DNA from: Luteibacter pinisoli
GTDB lineage: Bacteria; Pseudomonadota; Gammaproteobacteria; Xanthomonadales; Rhodanobacteraceae
DNA length: 64,000 bases
Direction of reading: 5' to 3'
Assembly (NCBI RefSeq): GCF_006385595.1
Contig: NZ_CP041046.1
Span: forward strand, 248,001 to 312,000
Below are positions 37,165 to 44,910 of this stretch, in pieces (the first letter of the stretch is position 1; each line of letters starts with the position of its first letter). Below the pieces are notes generated by a model, which was given only the letters and a program-made list of their open reading frames with translations, was not told where the DNA came from and did not search any database. A program made the translations under genes and the position numbers.

Positions 37165-38808
37165 TCAGACCAGTTCGTAGGGACGCATCATCTCGTTGTC
37201 TTCGTGCTCGAGGTAATGGCAGTGCCAGACGTATTTGCCCGGCTCGCCGTCGAAGCGCGTGATGATGCGCGTGACCATCCCGGGGTCGCAGCGCACCGTG
37301 TCTTTCCATCCGGCTTCGTGCGCGGCCGGTGGTATCGATGGCCCGGTGAACTTCAGTTCCTTCCGGGCGTTCCACGCGAAGAGGTCGAATGGACGGCGCT
37401 CCAGGACCTGGAATCGCACGAGATGCAGGTGGATGGGATGCGCGTCGCCCGTCACATTCACGAACGTCCAGGTTTCCACCGTGCCCTTTTTGGGCTTTTC
37501 ACTGATGGGATCGCTCCACATCTTTCCATCGAGCAGCATCGTCATCGGATTGCCGCCCGAATCGTCCTGCTCGCCCAGTGCGAGCACGCGGTCCTGCACC
37601 GCCGTGGAAGGATCGATGCGCTGGACCGGACGCAACGCGGCCGGTACCACCGAGGTATCCGGGCGACCCTTGGCGCGAACGCGGAATTCGACGATGCCGT
37701 CGGCCTGGTGGCGTAGCTGCACCGACTGGCCCGCATAAGCGCTGAAGTCGACGATCACCTCGGCACGTTCGGCCGGGTAGAGTTCGATGTTCAGGCGATC
37801 CGTGGGGGCTGCAAGCAACCCCTGGTCGCTGCCAATCTGCTGGAACGGCTTGCCATGCGACAGCGACAGGTTGAAGAAGCTGGTGTTGGCCACGTTGGTC
37901 AGTCGCAACCGATAGCGGCGCGGCTCCACGTCAAGGTACGGATACAGCTTGCCATTGCACAGCACGGCGTCCCCGCGGCATTCCGACACCCAGGGCGCCT
38001 CGGGATCGTCCGACACCGGGTAGTAGAGCGCGCCGCTCCTGGCGAGAAGGCGGTCGTAGAGCATCAACGGAATATCGAACTCGCCCGAAGGCAATCCCAG
38101 GGCCCGCTCGTCGTCGTCGTGCACATGGAAGCTGCCGAACAGGCCGGCATAGATGTTCAGCCGCGTGATGCCCATGGCGTGATCGTGGTACCACAAGGTG
38201 GTGGCGTCCTGTTCGCCCGGGTAGAGGGCGGTCAACGATTTTCCCGGCACGTACCAGTCTTCGGGCCAGCCGTCGTTCGGCGCGGACACGCGCGCACCGT
38301 GCACATGGGTGATGGTGCGAACGTCTGGCTTGGATTTCTCCGCGCCATGGATACCGTGATCGATAGGCAGGAAATGGCGGGTGGGGAGCTCGTTGGCCCA
38401 TTCCACCAGCACCGGTTCGCCACGGCGCGTCACGATCGTGGGGCCCGGTGTTGACCCTGCGTAACCCCATTGCGGTGTCGGCGGCAGGTCCCGGTGCACC
38501 CGGGCACTGAAGGCCCGCATGGGCATGCGGTAGAACGGCAACGGCCGGCTCCCGAACGCGGCGTGAGTACGCTTGCCCGTGGGCAGGGCGATCGGTGGCA
38601 CCGGCAGGGCATCGACGAACTTTGCCATGGTCACAGGGTTCACCAGCGGCACGTTGGGCGCGGCCAGGCCCGGCATGGCCATCCGCTGCTTCATCGGCAT
38701 GGCCATCGGCATATCCATGGCCTGGGCCACGCGCAAGGCATCGATCAAGACGCACGTACCGGCGAATCCGCCGGCAACGCCCAGGAAACGGCGTCGAGCA
38801 TTGTCCAT
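37165..38808 (-). CDS. Tat-exported multicopper oxidase (laccase/bilirubin oxidase-like)
   Basis: A 547-residue periplasmic multicopper oxidase. The twin-arginine motif RRRFLG is at residues 5-10. All four copper-site motifs are present: HVHG (168-171), HDH (208-210), HPIHLHL, and WHCHYLEHEDNEM near the end, which supplies the type 1 copper His-Cys-His and Met. Just after the signal a Met-rich run (MDMPMAMPM to MAMPG) could bind Cu(I), so copper tolerance is as likely a role as phenol oxidation. ATG 38808 is followed by the Tat signal directly. It is divergent from the exbB-like gene. Confidence 0.88.
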   Translation of the reverse strand: MDNARRRFLGVAGGFAGTCVLIDALRVAQAMDMPMAMPMKQRMAMPGLAAPNVPLVNPVTMAKFVDALPVPPIALPTGKRTHAAFGSRPLPFYRMPMRAFSARVHRDLPPTPQWGYAGSTPGPTIVTRRGEPVLVEWANELPTRHFLPIDHGIHGAEKSKPDVRTITHVHGARVSAPNDGWPEDWYVPGKSLTALYPGEQDATTLWYHDHAMGITRLNIYAGLFGSFHVHDDDERALGLPSGEFDIPLMLYDRLLARSGALYYPVSDDPEAPWVSECRGDAVLCNGKLYPYLDVEPRRYRLRLTNVANTSFFNLSLSHGKPFQQIGSDQGLLAAPTDRLNIELYPAERAEVIVDFSAYAGQSVQLRHQADGIVEFRVRAKGRPDTSVVPAALRPVQRIDPSTAVQDRVLALGEQDDSGGNPMTMLLDGKMWSDPISEKPKKGTVETWTFVNVTGDAHPIHLHLVRFQVLERRPFDLFAWNARKELKFTGPSIPPAAHEAGWKDTVRCDPGMVTRIITRFDGEPGKYVWHCHYLEHEDNEMMRPYELV

Positions 38809-38897
38809 GGGAAATTATCGTTGGTTGCCTGTCGAGCAATCCAACGTAGGTCCGCTAAATGACAAAGACATGTCACGGCGGGCACGGCCGGCCCCGT

Positions 38898-38927
38898 TTG
38901 CGCCTGTCTATCTACTATGGATATAGT
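38898..38927 (+). promoter_or_regulatory. Probable promoter of the exbB-exbD operon
   Basis: A weak -35 box TTGCGC (38898-38903) and a good -10 box TATAGT (38922-38927) are 18 bases apart. The -10 box lies inside the BlaI-like dyad. Confidence 0.45.
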
Positions 38928-38929
38928 AG
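38912..38929. promoter_or_regulatory. BlaI-type dyad over the exbB promoter
   Basis: CTACTA-N6-TAGTAG has exactly the arms and spacing of BlaI operator 1 at 21422-21439. It covers the -10 box of the promoter that reads into the exbB-like gene. The same BlaI may act here in trans; no other BlaI gene is in the window. Confidence 0.6.
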
Positions 38930-38970
38930 ACACGTCAGCGCTGGTACCTTCACAAACGGTAAGGCGACCT

Positions 38971-39690
38971 ATGCACGAAACACCGATGGCCAAACGCTAT
39001 GGCTTGACCATGATCCCTGCGCTTGCGGCGGTCCTGGCGTCACCCGCCCATGCGCAGGGATTCGATGGCGTCGGCCCGTTGAGGGAGGGAGGTGTAGCCC
39101 TCGTGGTCCTGCTTGCGATGTCGGTGATCGCACTATGGGTGGTGATCGAACGGGTCCGCCACGTCCGCAGGAAGTTCGTGGTCCCCGAGGGCCTGGCGCG
39201 CAGGGCGGATGCCCTGTGGCAGGAAGGCAAGCTCGACCAGGCCGAGACATTGCTCGCCAGCCACTCGAGCACGCTTTCGCGCATGCTGCACTACATGCTG
39301 GCCTATCGTTCGCTCGACCTGGTGAGCGTCACCAAAGGGGTGGAAGACATCGCCTCCATCGAGCTTCGCGAACATCTGCGCCGCATCTACCCCCTGGCGA
39401 TCATCGCGACCGTCGCGCCCATCGTAGGGCTGCTGGGCACCGTTGCCGGCATGATCGAGGCCTTCCACGCGCTTGCCCTGAACGGTCCGATTGATCCGGC
39501 GTTGCTGGCGAGCGGGATCTCCAAGGCGCTGGTCAATACGGCCGCCGGCCTTTGCGTCGCGCTTCCGGCGTTGGCCTTCTACCACGGCTTCAAATACCGC
39601 ATCACTGCCTTTGGTCTCGAGCTGGAACGGCAGGCAGGCGCTTTGTTGCGCACCCACTTCGTACGTACGACGGCCGGCGCGACACCGTGA
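38971..39690 (+). CDS. ExbB/TolQ/MotA-family proton channel protein
   Basis: A 239-residue inner-membrane protein of the ExbB family. An N-terminal signal-like segment (ending PAHAQ) precedes three helices: residues about 40-60, 141-165 and 185-205. The family signature APIVGLLGTVAGMIEAF is at 149-165 and SGISKALVNTAAGLCVALPALAFYHGF at 181-207. With ExbD it would form a proton-driven motor. I chose ATG 38971, which has AAGG 6 bases upstream; an earlier ATG at 38917 lies within the operator. Its stop overlaps the ExbD start as GTGA. Confidence 0.87.
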   Translation: MHETPMAKRYGLTMIPALAAVLASPAHAQGFDGVGPLREGGVALVVLLAMSVIALWVVIERVRHVRRKFVVPEGLARRADALWQEGKLDQAETLLASHSSTLSRMLHYMLAYRSLDLVSVTKGVEDIASIELREHLRRIYPLAIIATVAPIVGLLGTVAGMIEAFHALALNGPIDPALLASGISKALVNTAAGLCVALPALAFYHGFKYRITAFGLELERQAGALLRTHFVRTTAGATP

Positions 39691-40109
39691 GGATCGACCT
39701 GGGCGATGACCAGGAGCCGGAGATCGGCCTGGTGGCCTTGATCGACTGCATTTTCTTCCTGCTGATGTTCTTCATGGTGGCGACCACCTTCAAGCAGAAC
39801 GAAGACAAGCAGCGCAATCGATCCATCCCGGTGGATCTTCCCAAGGCGGCAGCGACCTTTCGCGCCGACGAGGCGTCGTCGACGGGCGTGCTCATCACCG
39901 TCGCGCGTGACGGAGCCATCTACGTCGACGGCGTTGCGACAACGCAAGGGCAGCTTAAGAGTCGTCTCCGCGATCTGGCGGCCCACGATACGCACGCGAT
40001 TGTTCGCATCGACGGGGATCGTCGCGCACAGTTCCAGGATGTCGTAAGCGTCATGGACATGTGTGCGTTCGAGGGACTCACCAATCTCGCGGTCCACGTC
40101 CGGGACTGA
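39687..40109 (+). CDS. ExbD-family motor protein
   Basis: A 140-residue ExbD/TolR protein: one membrane helix at residues 14-33 carrying the conserved proton-path Asp (Asp20 in LVALIDCIFFLLMFF), a periplasmic linker with DLPKA, and the C-terminal domain VLITVARDGAIYVDGV and AIVRIDGDRRAQFQDVVSVMD. It starts with GTG 39687, overlapping the ExbB stop, and ends one base before the third gene of the operon. Confidence 0.88.
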   Translation: MRIDLGDDQEPEIGLVALIDCIFFLLMFFMVATTFKQNEDKQRNRSIPVDLPKAAATFRADEASSTGVLITVARDGAIYVDGVATTQGQLKSRLRDLAAHDTHAIVRIDGDRRAQFQDVVSVMDMCAFEGLTNLAVHVRD

Positions 40110-40110
40110 T

Positions 40111-41295
40111 ATGGCCACGCGATCGTCGTGGGACCCTTATCGCCCCGTCCGCCATGACAACCCGGCGCGCGATGTGCTTTGGTCCATCCTGGCGCACGCC
40201 CTCGTGCTGGGCCTCGTGTATTACCTGGCGCAACGGCCACCCTCGCCGGAGGCGGCGCGAAAGCGGGTGGATGCGACCCGCAACGCAGCCTTCCAGGCCG
40301 CGGCGGTTCAGCGCCTGAACGATATGGCCTCGGCCGAGACCGCCCTCGCGCAGCGGTCGCACGGGCCCACGCCACCCCCGCTCCAGCCGGCTGAATCGGC
40401 ACAAGCGGCGTTGGCGCAAGCGCGGACGCGCTACGAGGCCCTGAAGCAAACGCACGCCGACCTGCCGCCGCTACCGACGATGCCGCACACGGAGGCGCAG
40501 GCACTCGAGCAACTGGCCCAACTCAAGAGCCAGATCGTCTCCACGCTGGCACGTGAGCTTCAGGCGGCTTCACCCGCTGGCGCATCGACTGCTGGGGCGG
40601 CCTCCAAAAGCGGCGCGGGGGGCCCCCGATTACTCGGCACGGCAGGAGACACCCGCCTGACGCCGTTCGAGGTTGCCTCGGGTGGCAGTCGCGGCGCGGA
40701 TATCGTTCCACGCGGTCGCTTCTCTACCATCCCGCCGCTTGATGCGCCGGTCCGGGCGGCCGGGGGCCGCAGCGTGGGCGCCGGTGGCACGTATGCCAAT
40801 CGCGTGTATGTCGACACATGGTATGTGGTGGGGCCGTTCGAGGCGATCGGCGATCACCCCCTGGATCATGCGGAGCTGCCCGAAATAGCGGTCGACCTGG
40901 ATGGCACCTACGCGGGCAAGTTCGGTCCGCTTACATGGCGCTACGTCCAGGCCAGCGAGTACCCGATGTTCCTTCCCGATCCCGCCGAAAGCGCCATCTA
41001 CTACGGATACACCGAGCTGAGTCTTGATCGCGACATGGAAATCTGGGCCTGGGTCGGGGCCGATGACGACGCGAAGCTGTGGGTAGACGACCAGCTGGTC
41101 TGGAAGGGCGGCGCGCCGGTGAAACCCTGGTTCATGGTGGATGCGCGGTCGATGAGGCGGGAAATCGCCGACTACAACTTGAGCGAGGGCAAGCTGCGCC
41201 TTCGACTCTCTGCCGGGCGCCATCGGTTGCTCTTCAAGTTGTACAACGGCGCCCAGGTCATGTTTTTCTCGCTGGTGCTCAGTAGCGCCCAGTAG
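40111..41295 (+). CDS. Anchored periplasmic protein with PA14-like domain, third gene of the exbBD operon
   Basis: A 394-residue protein that stands where TonB or TolA would. A short cytoplasmic segment is followed by one membrane helix (22-40), an Ala/Gln/Pro-rich helical stalk (45-155), a Gly/Ser-rich linker and a C-terminal beta domain from about residue 232. That domain has VDTWYVVGPFEA, then WAWVGADDDAKLWVDDQLVWKG and LSAGRHRLLFKLYNG, a pattern like PA14 sugar-binding modules. It lacks a TonB C-terminal domain. The role is unknown; energy-coupled handling of a surface glycan is one reading. Confidence 0.65.
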   Translation: MATRSSWDPYRPVRHDNPARDVLWSILAHALVLGLVYYLAQRPPSPEAARKRVDATRNAAFQAAAVQRLNDMASAETALAQRSHGPTPPPLQPAESAQAALAQARTRYEALKQTHADLPPLPTMPHTEAQALEQLAQLKSQIVSTLARELQAASPAGASTAGAASKSGAGGPRLLGTAGDTRLTPFEVASGGSRGADIVPRGRFSTIPPLDAPVRAAGGRSVGAGGTYANRVYVDTWYVVGPFEAIGDHPLDHAELPEIAVDLDGTYAGKFGPLTWRYVQASEYPMFLPDPAESAIYYGYTELSLDRDMEIWAWVGADDDAKLWVDDQLVWKGGAPVKPWFMVDARSMRREIADYNLSEGKLRLRLSAGRHRLLFKLYNGAQVMFFSLVLSSAQ

Positions 41296-41310
41296 CGCCC
41301 AGTAGCGCGC
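41281..41310. repeat. Three tandem 10-bp repeats over a stop codon
   Basis: The decamer AGTAGCGCCC occurs twice and is followed by a third copy ending in GC. The stop of the PA14-like gene (41293-41295) lies in the array. Slippage here would change the last residues only. Confidence 0.75.
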
Positions 41311-41439
41311 CACCATAGCCTTGGCTACGTAGTTGTACTGATCGGTGCATAGCAAAGTAACCGATGACGGCTCCCGTGGATGGACGAATAGTCAAACATC
41401 TGGCACGTCACCGCGGCCGTCTCACGGGAAGCAGGAGCC

Positions 41440-43791
41440 ATGTCCACTGGCATCGATCGTAGCCACCTACCATTACCGGTACCGCCATTCAAAGGGGTCA
41501 TCGGAAAAACCTACGTTGACTCGAAGGAAGACTGGCCTGCAGTACCCACGCCACCCGACGGCGCGCCTAACGTGGTGGTCATTCTCCTGGATGATGTCGG
41601 TTTCGGCCAGGTCAGCACGTTTGGTGGCCCGGTACCGACGCCGGAGCTGGATAAGCTGGCCGCGCGCGGCCTGCGCTACAACCGCTTCCACACGACGGCC
41701 ATCTGCGGGCCATCGCGCGCCGCGCTCATCACCGGTCGCAACCACCATAATTGTGGCGTGGGCTTCCTGGCCGAGTGGGCCACGGGCTTCCCCAGCTACA
41801 ACAACATGATTCCACCCAGCGCGGCGACGGTGGGCGCGGTGCTGAAGGGCAACGGCTACGGCACGGCGTGGTTCGGCAAGAACCACAACACGCCCGACTG
41901 GGAGAGCAGCGTCGCCGGTCCGTTCGATCGTTGGCCCACCGGCATGGGCTTCGATTATTCCTATGGATTCATCGGTGGCGAAACGCACCAGTACTACCCG
42001 GTGCTGTTCGAAAACACCGTGGCGGTGGAGCCGGACAAGACGCCCGAAGAGGGCTACCACCTCATGACCGACATGACCGATCGCGCGATCAACTGGATGC
42101 GCTACGCCAAGTCGGTGGCACCGCAGAAGCCGCTCTTCATGTACTTCGCGCCGGGCGCCGCCCATGCGCCGCATCACGCGCCCGTGGCCTGGCGCGAAAA
42201 ATTTACCGGAAAGTTTGACGCGGGCTGGGATGCCGTTCGCGAGGCGACCTACAAGCGCCAGCTGGAACTCGGTGTGATCCCGCCCGGCACGGAGCTCACG
42301 CCACGGCCCGAATGGGTGAAGGCGTGGGAATCGCTTAGTGGCGACGAACAACGTCTCTATGCGCGCTTCATGGAGAACTTCGCCGGCTACCTCGCCTTCA
42401 CCGACCACGAATGCGGCCGCCTTATCCAGGCGATCGAAGCGCTTCCCGATGCGGACAACACCCTGGTCTTCTACATCGTGGGCGACAACGGAGCCAGCTC
42501 CGAGGGTGGCGCGCAGGGCACGCTGAACGAGGTGATGAACCTCAACGGCGTCCCGTCATCGCTGGAAGACAACCTGAAGAAAATGGACGAGATCGGCGCG
42601 CCGAACACCGAGCCGCACTACCCGCTGGGATGGGCATGGGCCGGCAACGCGCCCTTCCAGTGGGTGAAGCAGGTGGCCTCGCATCTCGGTGGGTCGCGTA
42701 ACCCCATGGTGGTTTCGTGGCCCGCGCAGATCAGGGATGTGGGCGGCGTGCGTGACCAGTTCTCCCACCTGATCGATATCGCGCCCACGATCTATGCCGC
42801 GGCGAAGATTCCTGCGCCGGTGTCAGTCAACGGCGTGGAACAGATGCCGATCGATGGTGTATCGATCCTCCCGACGTTCGGCGACGCGAAGGCGCGGCCG
42901 GTACGCGAGCGCCAGTACTTCGAGGTGTTCACCAACCGCGCCATCTACGACAAGGGCTGGATCGCCTGTGCGCAGCACACGTTGCCGTGGCGGCAGGACC
43001 TGGCCCCGGGCCACTGGGAGAAGGACCGCTGGGAGCTGTACCACCTGGATGAAGACTTCAGCGAAGCCAAGGACCTCGCCGGCAAGCACCCCGACAAGCT
43101 TGCCGAGTTGAAGGCCCTCTTCGACGAAGAAGCGGAGAAGAACCACGTCTACCCGCTGGATGACCGCGGTGCGGGGCGCCTCGCCGTGCCCAAGCCGTCG
43201 CCGGGTGGCTCGGATCCGAACCGTACGCACTTCACGTACTACGCCGGTGCGTCACGCCTTGCCGAGACCGCGGCACCCAACACCAAGAACCGCTCGCACC
43301 GGATCACGGCCGACATCGAGCTGCCCGAAAAGGGAGGGGAGGGCGTGATCGTGGCGGCCGGCGGTGGCTCGGCGGGCTACGTGCTCTACGTGCAGGACGG
43401 CAGGCTCGTCTACCAGTACAACTGGTTCGAACGCGAACGCACGAAAGTCGTCTCCGACGTGTTGCTTCCCACCGGCAAATCCACAGTGGCCGTCGAGTTC
43501 GCATACGACGGCGGCGGCCTGGGCAAAGGCGGCGACGTCACCCTCGCCATCAACGGCAAGGCCGCTGGCCACGCTCGTATCGAGAACACCGTCGCCGGCC
43601 GCTTCGGCATCGATACCTTCGGTGTCGGTTCCGACACGGGTTCTCCGGTCACCAGCGATTACAAGCTCCCCTTCCGCTTCACCGGAAAGATCGACAAGGT
43701 CGACATCGTGCTTGGCCCCCGGAACCTGTCCGCCGATGACGAAGCGAAGTTGCACCAGATGCATACGGCGTTTGCCGGCGCGCACGAGTAA
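41440..43791 (+). CDS. Type I sulfatase (arylsulfatase family) with C-terminal beta-sandwich domain
   Basis: A 783-residue sulfatase. Metal-binding Asp51-Asp52 are in VVILLDDVGFG, and the formylglycine motif is CGPSR at residues 89-93 with RAALITGR after it, so Cys89 needs maturation by a formylglycine-generating enzyme, which is not in the window. The catalytic domain ends near residue 560. A C-terminal domain of about 200 residues looks like a concanavalin-type sandwich. There is no signal peptide, as in the cytoplasmic AtsA type. It lies 144 bases after the exbBD operon. Confidence 0.88.
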   Translation: MSTGIDRSHLPLPVPPFKGVIGKTYVDSKEDWPAVPTPPDGAPNVVVILLDDVGFGQVSTFGGPVPTPELDKLAARGLRYNRFHTTAICGPSRAALITGRNHHNCGVGFLAEWATGFPSYNNMIPPSAATVGAVLKGNGYGTAWFGKNHNTPDWESSVAGPFDRWPTGMGFDYSYGFIGGETHQYYPVLFENTVAVEPDKTPEEGYHLMTDMTDRAINWMRYAKSVAPQKPLFMYFAPGAAHAPHHAPVAWREKFTGKFDAGWDAVREATYKRQLELGVIPPGTELTPRPEWVKAWESLSGDEQRLYARFMENFAGYLAFTDHECGRLIQAIEALPDADNTLVFYIVGDNGASSEGGAQGTLNEVMNLNGVPSSLEDNLKKMDEIGAPNTEPHYPLGWAWAGNAPFQWVKQVASHLGGSRNPMVVSWPAQIRDVGGVRDQFSHLIDIAPTIYAAAKIPAPVSVNGVEQMPIDGVSILPTFGDAKARPVRERQYFEVFTNRAIYDKGWIACAQHTLPWRQDLAPGHWEKDRWELYHLDEDFSEAKDLAGKHPDKLAELKALFDEEAEKNHVYPLDDRGAGRLAVPKPSPGGSDPNRTHFTYYAGASRLAETAAPNTKNRSHRITADIELPEKGGEGVIVAAGGGSAGYVLYVQDGRLVYQYNWFERERTKVVSDVLLPTGKSTVAVEFAYDGGGLGKGGDVTLAINGKAAGHARIENTVAGRFGIDTFGVGSDTGSPVTSDYKLPFRFTGKIDKVDIVLGPRNLSADDEAKLHQMHTAFAGAHE

Positions 43792-43812
43792 CCGACCACG
43801 GGGCTCAAGCGC

Positions 43813-44667
43813 TCAAGGCGCGCCCCTTGATCGCTGCACGAGCTTCAGGAAAGGGATGCTGATGATCACGTTCAGCAGGGTGAAGACAATGATCGCCATC
43901 AGCGGCGGGTGTGCGTCCGGGAAGGTGGTGGCGATCACGCCCAGGGCGACGCCCGGGTGGCGCATGGACGTCGCCAGGGCCAGGGCGCTGCGGTTACCCG
44001 GCAAGGGGCCCCCCAACGCATAACCCGCCAGCAGTCCGATCACCACCATGGCGGCAAGCGCGATCAGCGTGCCACGGCCCACCAGCGCCCACATGCCTGG
44101 CGCGATCATCACGAAGACGACCAGCACGCCGACCGCCAGCATCACCATGGACAGCCTGGCCAGGATGCGGGCGACGCGCTCGGATCGCTCGCCCAGCACC
44201 TTCTGCGCCACCAGGCCGATGATCAGCGGAATGAGCACGGTGATCGCCAGCGTCTTCGCGATGCCGGCCGTGGATACCTCGATGTCGCGGCCGAACCACG
44301 TGCCCATGACGTGAAGCCCCACCGGCATGACGACCAGGGACACCAGCGCGGAGGTGACCAGCAGACCGGTCACGTACGCGTTCTCGGCGCCCGATTTGTG
44401 CTGCTTGCTGGGCAACCTCGGCGGCACCGGCGAGAGCGCGATCACCAGCAGGGCGAGCTCCACGCCGGGGCGAAGGTCGAACAGGACGATGAAGGCCAAG
44501 GCGACCGCCGGCACGATGATGTACATCGCCAGGAAGGCCCGCAGCCCCAGCTCGGGATGGCGGATGAAGTGGAAGACATCCTGCAGCCGGGCGAACAGCG
44601 ATAGCGACACGACAAGCAGCACCGTGCTCGCGACGATCAGGAGCTTCATGGCAAGAAAGAGCGTCAT
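43813..44667 (-). CDS. Bile acid:sodium symporter (SBF)-family transporter
   Basis: A 284-residue polytopic protein with eight to nine helices of the SBF/BASS superfamily. The segment VIALSPVPPRLPSKQHKSGAENAYVTGLL and the later ALALATSMRHPGVALGVIATTF carry the crossover motifs of the family. Members import bile acids, organic acids or arsenite, so the substrate is open. ATG 44667 has GAGGA 6 bases upstream. It is convergent to the first sulfatase and divergent from the second, so a link to sulfated organic compounds is plausible. Confidence 0.8.
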   Translation of the reverse strand: MTLFLAMKLLIVASTVLLVVSLSLFARLQDVFHFIRHPELGLRAFLAMYIIVPAVALAFIVLFDLRPGVELALLVIALSPVPPRLPSKQHKSGAENAYVTGLLVTSALVSLVVMPVGLHVMGTWFGRDIEVSTAGIAKTLAITVLIPLIIGLVAQKVLGERSERVARILARLSMVMLAVGVLVVFVMIAPGMWALVGRGTLIALAAMVVIGLLAGYALGGPLPGNRSALALATSMRHPGVALGVIATTFPDAHPPLMAIIVFTLLNVIISIPFLKLVQRSRGAP

Positions 44668-44910
44668 GGCGGGTCCTCACGTGAGCCACTGCTCTTAGCG
44701 ATCGCCATGACGGCCTCGCCGTGTGGCGCAATGCCACCAGCGTTGACCCGCGGCGGCATGGCCGCAAGCGAACATCACCCCGTGGCGGCCGCGTAGTTTT
44801 ACCTAGCGCCGCCGGTAAGTAGTTTCACGGCATGCCATGCCGGGCAAGTACCGTGGCTTCGCTGCGTGTCGCGGGTGAAGCTTGCGGAGTCCCCCGCAAG
44901 GATCGGTGTC

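Noticed and set aside
38860..38875. TGACA-N6-TGTCA inverted repeat near the multicopper oxidase start
   Set aside because: Five-base arms occur often by chance, and no regulator of a matching type is nearby.
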